This document shows positions 4,301 to 6,643 of a stretch of 6,643 bases of DNA, in pieces. The notes beneath the pieces are model-generated. The model did no database searches, was not told the DNA's origin, and was given only the letters and a program-made list of their open reading frames with translations. The DNA comes from Fidelibacterota bacterium (lineage in GTDB: Bacteria; Fidelibacterota; Marinisomatia; Marinisomatales; S15-B10). The DNA lies in contig NZHL01000014.1 in assembly GCA_002691365.1 (NCBI GenBank), positions 60,134 to 66,776 on the forward strand, written 5' to 3'. Each line of letters starts with the position of its first letter. Within the stretch, counting starts at the first letter, position 1. The translations under genes and the position numbers were made by a program.

Positions 4301-6016
4301 TCACATTTTTTCAGGATGATTTATACCAAGAATATCTAGACCATTTTCAAGTACAATTTTTGCTGATAAGATTAATTTTATTCTTGAATTAGTTAATTCT
4401 TTATTTTTATTAATCACTCTATGATTAGCATAAAACTTATGAAAGCTTGTTGCAAGTTGTTGTAAGTAATTTGCTAAAGTTTGTGGCTCTAAAGTATTTA
4501 ATGAATCAATTATTATTTCATCAAAACAGTTTAAACATTTCATTAAACTAATTTCTTCTTTTTCAATTAATAAATTAAAATTAGTTTTTTTCAATTCAAG
4601 ATTAACCTCTTCATCTAAAAATTTTAAAATATTACATATTCTTGCATATGCATATTGTAAATAATAAACTGGGTTTTCATCAGATTCTTTTTTTGCAAGG
4701 TCTATATCAAAATTCAAATGACTTTGTTTTCCCCTCATAATAAAAAAATATCTAGTAATATCCACACCCACCATATCAATTAAATCATCTAAAGTAACAA
4801 AGTTAGCTTTTCTAGTAGACATTTTTATTTTTTCATTTTTAACAATTAATGAAACAAATTGATGAATTAATACCTTGATATGATTTATTTCGAAACCTAA
4901 TGCTTTTACTCCATTTAAAACATCGGGAACTGTATCTTTATGGTCAGCTCCTAAAATATTTATAATTAAATCATACCCTCTTTTGATCTTATTCGTATGA
5001 TAAGCTATGTCAGGTAATCTATATGTTGGCTCTCCTGTGTTTTTAATAATAACCGTATCAACCTCTTTACCAAAATTCGAAGTTTTTAACCAAACCGCAC
5101 CATCTTTTTTATAGGATAATTTTGTTTTTTCAAAAATTTTTAATATTGAATCAATACTTCCATCATCATAAAATTTTTGCTCATTAATAAAATTATCAAA
5201 ATTAATATTTATTCTTTTTAAAGTATTTTTGATATTATTAAAAATTACTTTTTCACCAAATTTTCTAAAATTAATTCTATCAATATTTTTTAAATGTAAC
5301 TTTTTATCTGATGCATTTAAATTTGTTAAAAAAATATTTAATTCTTTCAAATTTTTTAATTCTAATTCTTTTATTAATATATCTTTTGCAATGTCCTCTA
5401 TATACTCACCGAAATAACCATCCTCTGGAAATTCATTTTTTTCATCAAATATTTGAATAAATCTAGATTTGATTGATTCCTCTAAAACTCTCATTTGTCT
5501 TCCTGCATCATTATAATAGTATTCTCTTTCAACTGAATATCCGTTAAACTCTAAAATTCTTGATACTACATCACCAAGAACCGCTTGCCTTCCATGACCT
5601 ACGGTAAGAGGACCTGTTGGATTAGCACTAACAAACTCCACTAAAGCTTTTTTATTTGTTCCAATTGAAGATTGTCCATATTTTTTATTTTTAATAATTA
5701 TCTGAAACAAATTTTCATAGAGAGTTTTAATATTTAAATGAAAATTAATAAAACCAGGTTTTGAGACACTTATTTTTATTATTAAGTTTTTATTTATAGA
5801 AATATTTTCTATTATATTTTGAGCTATTTGAATTGGTGTCTGTTGATTTTTTTTTGATAATACAAATGATATTCCTGTTGAAATGTCACCAATATCTTTA
5901 TTTTTTGTCTCATCTAATTTTATATCTTTTTCATTAATATTTAAATCATAATCACATGATTTAATGGATTGAACAATAGACTTCCTAATTACTTTTTTTA
6001 TTAATATTATTGACAT
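4301..6016 (-). CDS. argS: Arginyl-tRNA synthetase
   Basis: This 571-residue class I synthetase charges tRNA-Arg with arginine, using ATP, in the cytoplasm. Domains in order: the N-terminal Add-1 tRNA-recognition domain (about 1-110, with KPGFINFHL near 86-94), the catalytic Rossmann fold, and the C-terminal DALR helical domain (about 450-571). Seen: EFVSANPTGPLTVGHGRQAV (127-146) with the HIGH-type motif as VGHGR; EYYYNDAGRQM (165-175); GEPTYRLPDIAYH (328-340); ILGADHK (354-360); the KMSKS-type motif as KMSTR (398-402), a usual ArgS form; PVYYLQYAYAR (449-459); and the terminal GINHPEKM. The length is typical. It starts 10 nt after rsfS with no clear Shine-Dalgarno site, so it probably depends on coupling. 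I see no oddity beyond many Asn/Lys/Ile codons, in line with the AT-rich genome. Confidence 0.98.
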   Translation of the reverse strand: MSIILIKKVIRKSIVQSIKSCDYDLNINEKDIKLDETKNKDIGDISTGISFVLSKKNQQTPIQIAQNIIENISINKNLIIKISVSKPGFINFHLNIKTLYENLFQIIIKNKKYGQSSIGTNKKALVEFVSANPTGPLTVGHGRQAVLGDVVSRILEFNGYSVEREYYYNDAGRQMRVLEESIKSRFIQIFDEKNEFPEDGYFGEYIEDIAKDILIKELELKNLKELNIFLTNLNASDKKLHLKNIDRINFRKFGEKVIFNNIKNTLKRININFDNFINEQKFYDDGSIDSILKIFEKTKLSYKKDGAVWLKTSNFGKEVDTVIIKNTGEPTYRLPDIAYHTNKIKRGYDLIINILGADHKDTVPDVLNGVKALGFEINHIKVLIHQFVSLIVKNEKIKMSTRKANFVTLDDLIDMVGVDITRYFFIMRGKQSHLNFDIDLAKKESDENPVYYLQYAYARICNILKFLDEEVNLELKKTNFNLLIEKEEISLMKCLNCFDEIIIDSLNTLEPQTLANYLQQLATSFHKFYANHRVINKNKELTNSRIKLILSAKIVLENGLDILGINHPEKM

Positions 6017-6026
6017 TTTTTAAATG

Positions 6027-6377
6027 TTATTCCACATTTTTAAACTTTTCAAAATTTCCATCATCCCAAAGCCGCTCAATTGAATAATAATTTCTTTCCT
6101 TTTCTTGAAATATATGAATCACAACATTAACATAATCCATAATAATCCATGATGAATTATTCAACCCTTCTGTACGATAGGGTTTTTCTTCTGAAATAAA
6201 ACCATCTAAAATCGTTTCATATATTGTTTTTGCATGTATAGCAGAGTTAGCTGTACAGATAACAAAGTAATCTGAAATTGATGTTAAATCTTTAATTTCA
6301 ATTATTAAAATATCTTCTGCTTTTTTTGAAAATGCAAGTTTTGATGCCTTTTTAGCAATTTGATATGAAAATGACAC
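6027..6377 (-). CDS. rsfS: Ribosomal silencing factor RsfS (Iojap family)
   Basis: This 116-residue protein is a complete RsfS. The family binds L14 (uL14) on the large subunit and blocks joining with the small subunit, slowing translation when nutrients are short. Seen: the N-terminal helix IAKKASKLAFSKKAEDILII (7-26), then DLTSISDYFVICTANSAIHA (30-49), KPYRTEGLNNSSWIIMDY (65-82) with the family tryptophan and aspartate, and VVIHIFQEKERNYYSIERLW (85-104). The start is GTG at 6377: an in-frame TAA lies immediately before it, no ATG follows early, and the family helix begins at residue 6 or 7. No Shine-Dalgarno site is visible; the codon is preceded by AAAACATAA. It lies 29 nt after the LytR_C gene and 10 nt before argS. 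An rsfS next to LytR-type genes is a known arrangement. Confidence 0.97.
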   Translation of the reverse strand: MSFSYQIAKKASKLAFSKKAEDILIIEIKDLTSISDYFVICTANSAIHAKTIYETILDGFISEEKPYRTEGLNNSSWIIMDYVNVVIHIFQEKERNYYSIERLWDDGNFEKFKNVE

Positions 6378-6406
6378 TTATGTTTTAATTTTTTTTAAAT
6401 AAATAA

Positions 6407-6643
6407 TTAAGGTTGGGATAAAATAAAATTTTGAACAGGAATAATATTTTTGAAATCTTTTCCAATAATTAAAGTAACATCTGTTAATAAATTTAAATTA
6501 GTTTCAACAATTACCTTAGTTGAATCTTTAGGATTAATATCTAACAATGAAGCTATCCTTGCTATATCCTGAAAATCTTCAGTTCTTAAAATTAATTGAG
6601 TATTTTTATAATCAAAATTATTACCAGGAGTATTTTCTGACCT
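6407..6643 (-). CDS. LytR C-terminal domain protein, 3'-terminal fragment
   Basis: This is the last 78 codons of a gene that enters from the right edge, ending with TAA at 6407. The visible part fits a LytR_C domain: IARIASLLDI, then STKVIVETNLN, then the signature LLTDVTLIIGKDFKNIIP near the C-terminus, which matches the usual 'a.DVtvvLGkDy'. The domain occurs in LytR-CpsA-Psr cell-wall ligases and in stand-alone membrane proteins of unclear role; the catalytic or anchoring part is outside the window, so I cannot say which. It lies 29 nt before rsfS, consistent with one operon. Confidence 0.8.
   Translation of the reverse strand, partial: RSENTPGNNFDYKNTQLILRTEDFQDIARIASLLDINPKDSTKVIVETNLNLLTDVTLIIGKDFKNIIPVQNFILSQP

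Noticed and set aside
5229..5417. 62-codon plus-strand frame
   Set aside because: It is antisense to argS and made of repeated Phe/Ser/Asn/Lys stretches typical of AT-rich shadows.
6378..6406. Possible rsfS start upstream of the GTG
   Set aside because: An in-frame TAA sits immediately before the GTG, so the frame cannot extend further upstream.

Overview
The window is strongly AT-rich, densely packed bacterial DNA, and every gene I can support reads on the minus strand (right to left). Gene content and style suggest a streamlined, possibly marine, low-GC bacterium: short gaps, many AT-ending codons, exported thioredoxin-fold proteins, and a LytR-C-terminal-domain gene next to rsfS and argS. 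A lineage such as Marinimicrobia or a Bacteroidota relative is possible, but this is a weak guess from style and not a phylogenetic result.

Right to left (transcription order), the first block (6643 to 2738) is a close-packed series. It holds the C-terminal end of a LytR_C-domain protein, the ribosomal silencing factor rsfS (GTG start), arginyl-tRNA synthetase argS, and a small exported protein of unknown function. These are followed by a TlpA-like thioredoxin lipoprotein, a second exported thioredoxin-family protein with a CNTC motif, and tRNA-Pro(UGG). Gaps are 1 to 37 nt. A good intrinsic terminator at 2702..2730 closes the block. The front half serves translation (RsfS, ArgS, tRNA-Pro); the middle looks like an envelope thiol-redox pair with an orphan secreted partner.

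The second block (2700 to 1) starts after that terminator. It has a possible 23-codon leader ORF whose ribosome-binding site can fold into a hairpin. Then come the FAD-dependent L-2-hydroxyglutarate oxidase lhgO, an AT-rich dyad that may be a weak terminator or operator, a SOUL-family heme-binding protein with an N-terminal hydrophobic segment, and the N-terminal two thirds of a fold-type IV (class IV) aminotransferase cut by the window edge. Anchored by eye, the aminotransferase does not carry the usual PLP lysine or the usual EG-x-S/T-x-N glutamate in their standard places.

No gene-free stretch exceeds 300 bases. The longest is 2584..2737 (leader ORF, hairpin and terminator), then 1290..1401 (the dyad) and 612..713 (nothing convincing). 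I saw no insertion sequence, CRISPR array, phage gene, attachment site or replication origin. Most of the window is housekeeping; the second looks worth taking are the variant aminotransferase, the leader ORF with its hairpin, and the redox cassette between argS and tRNA-Pro.
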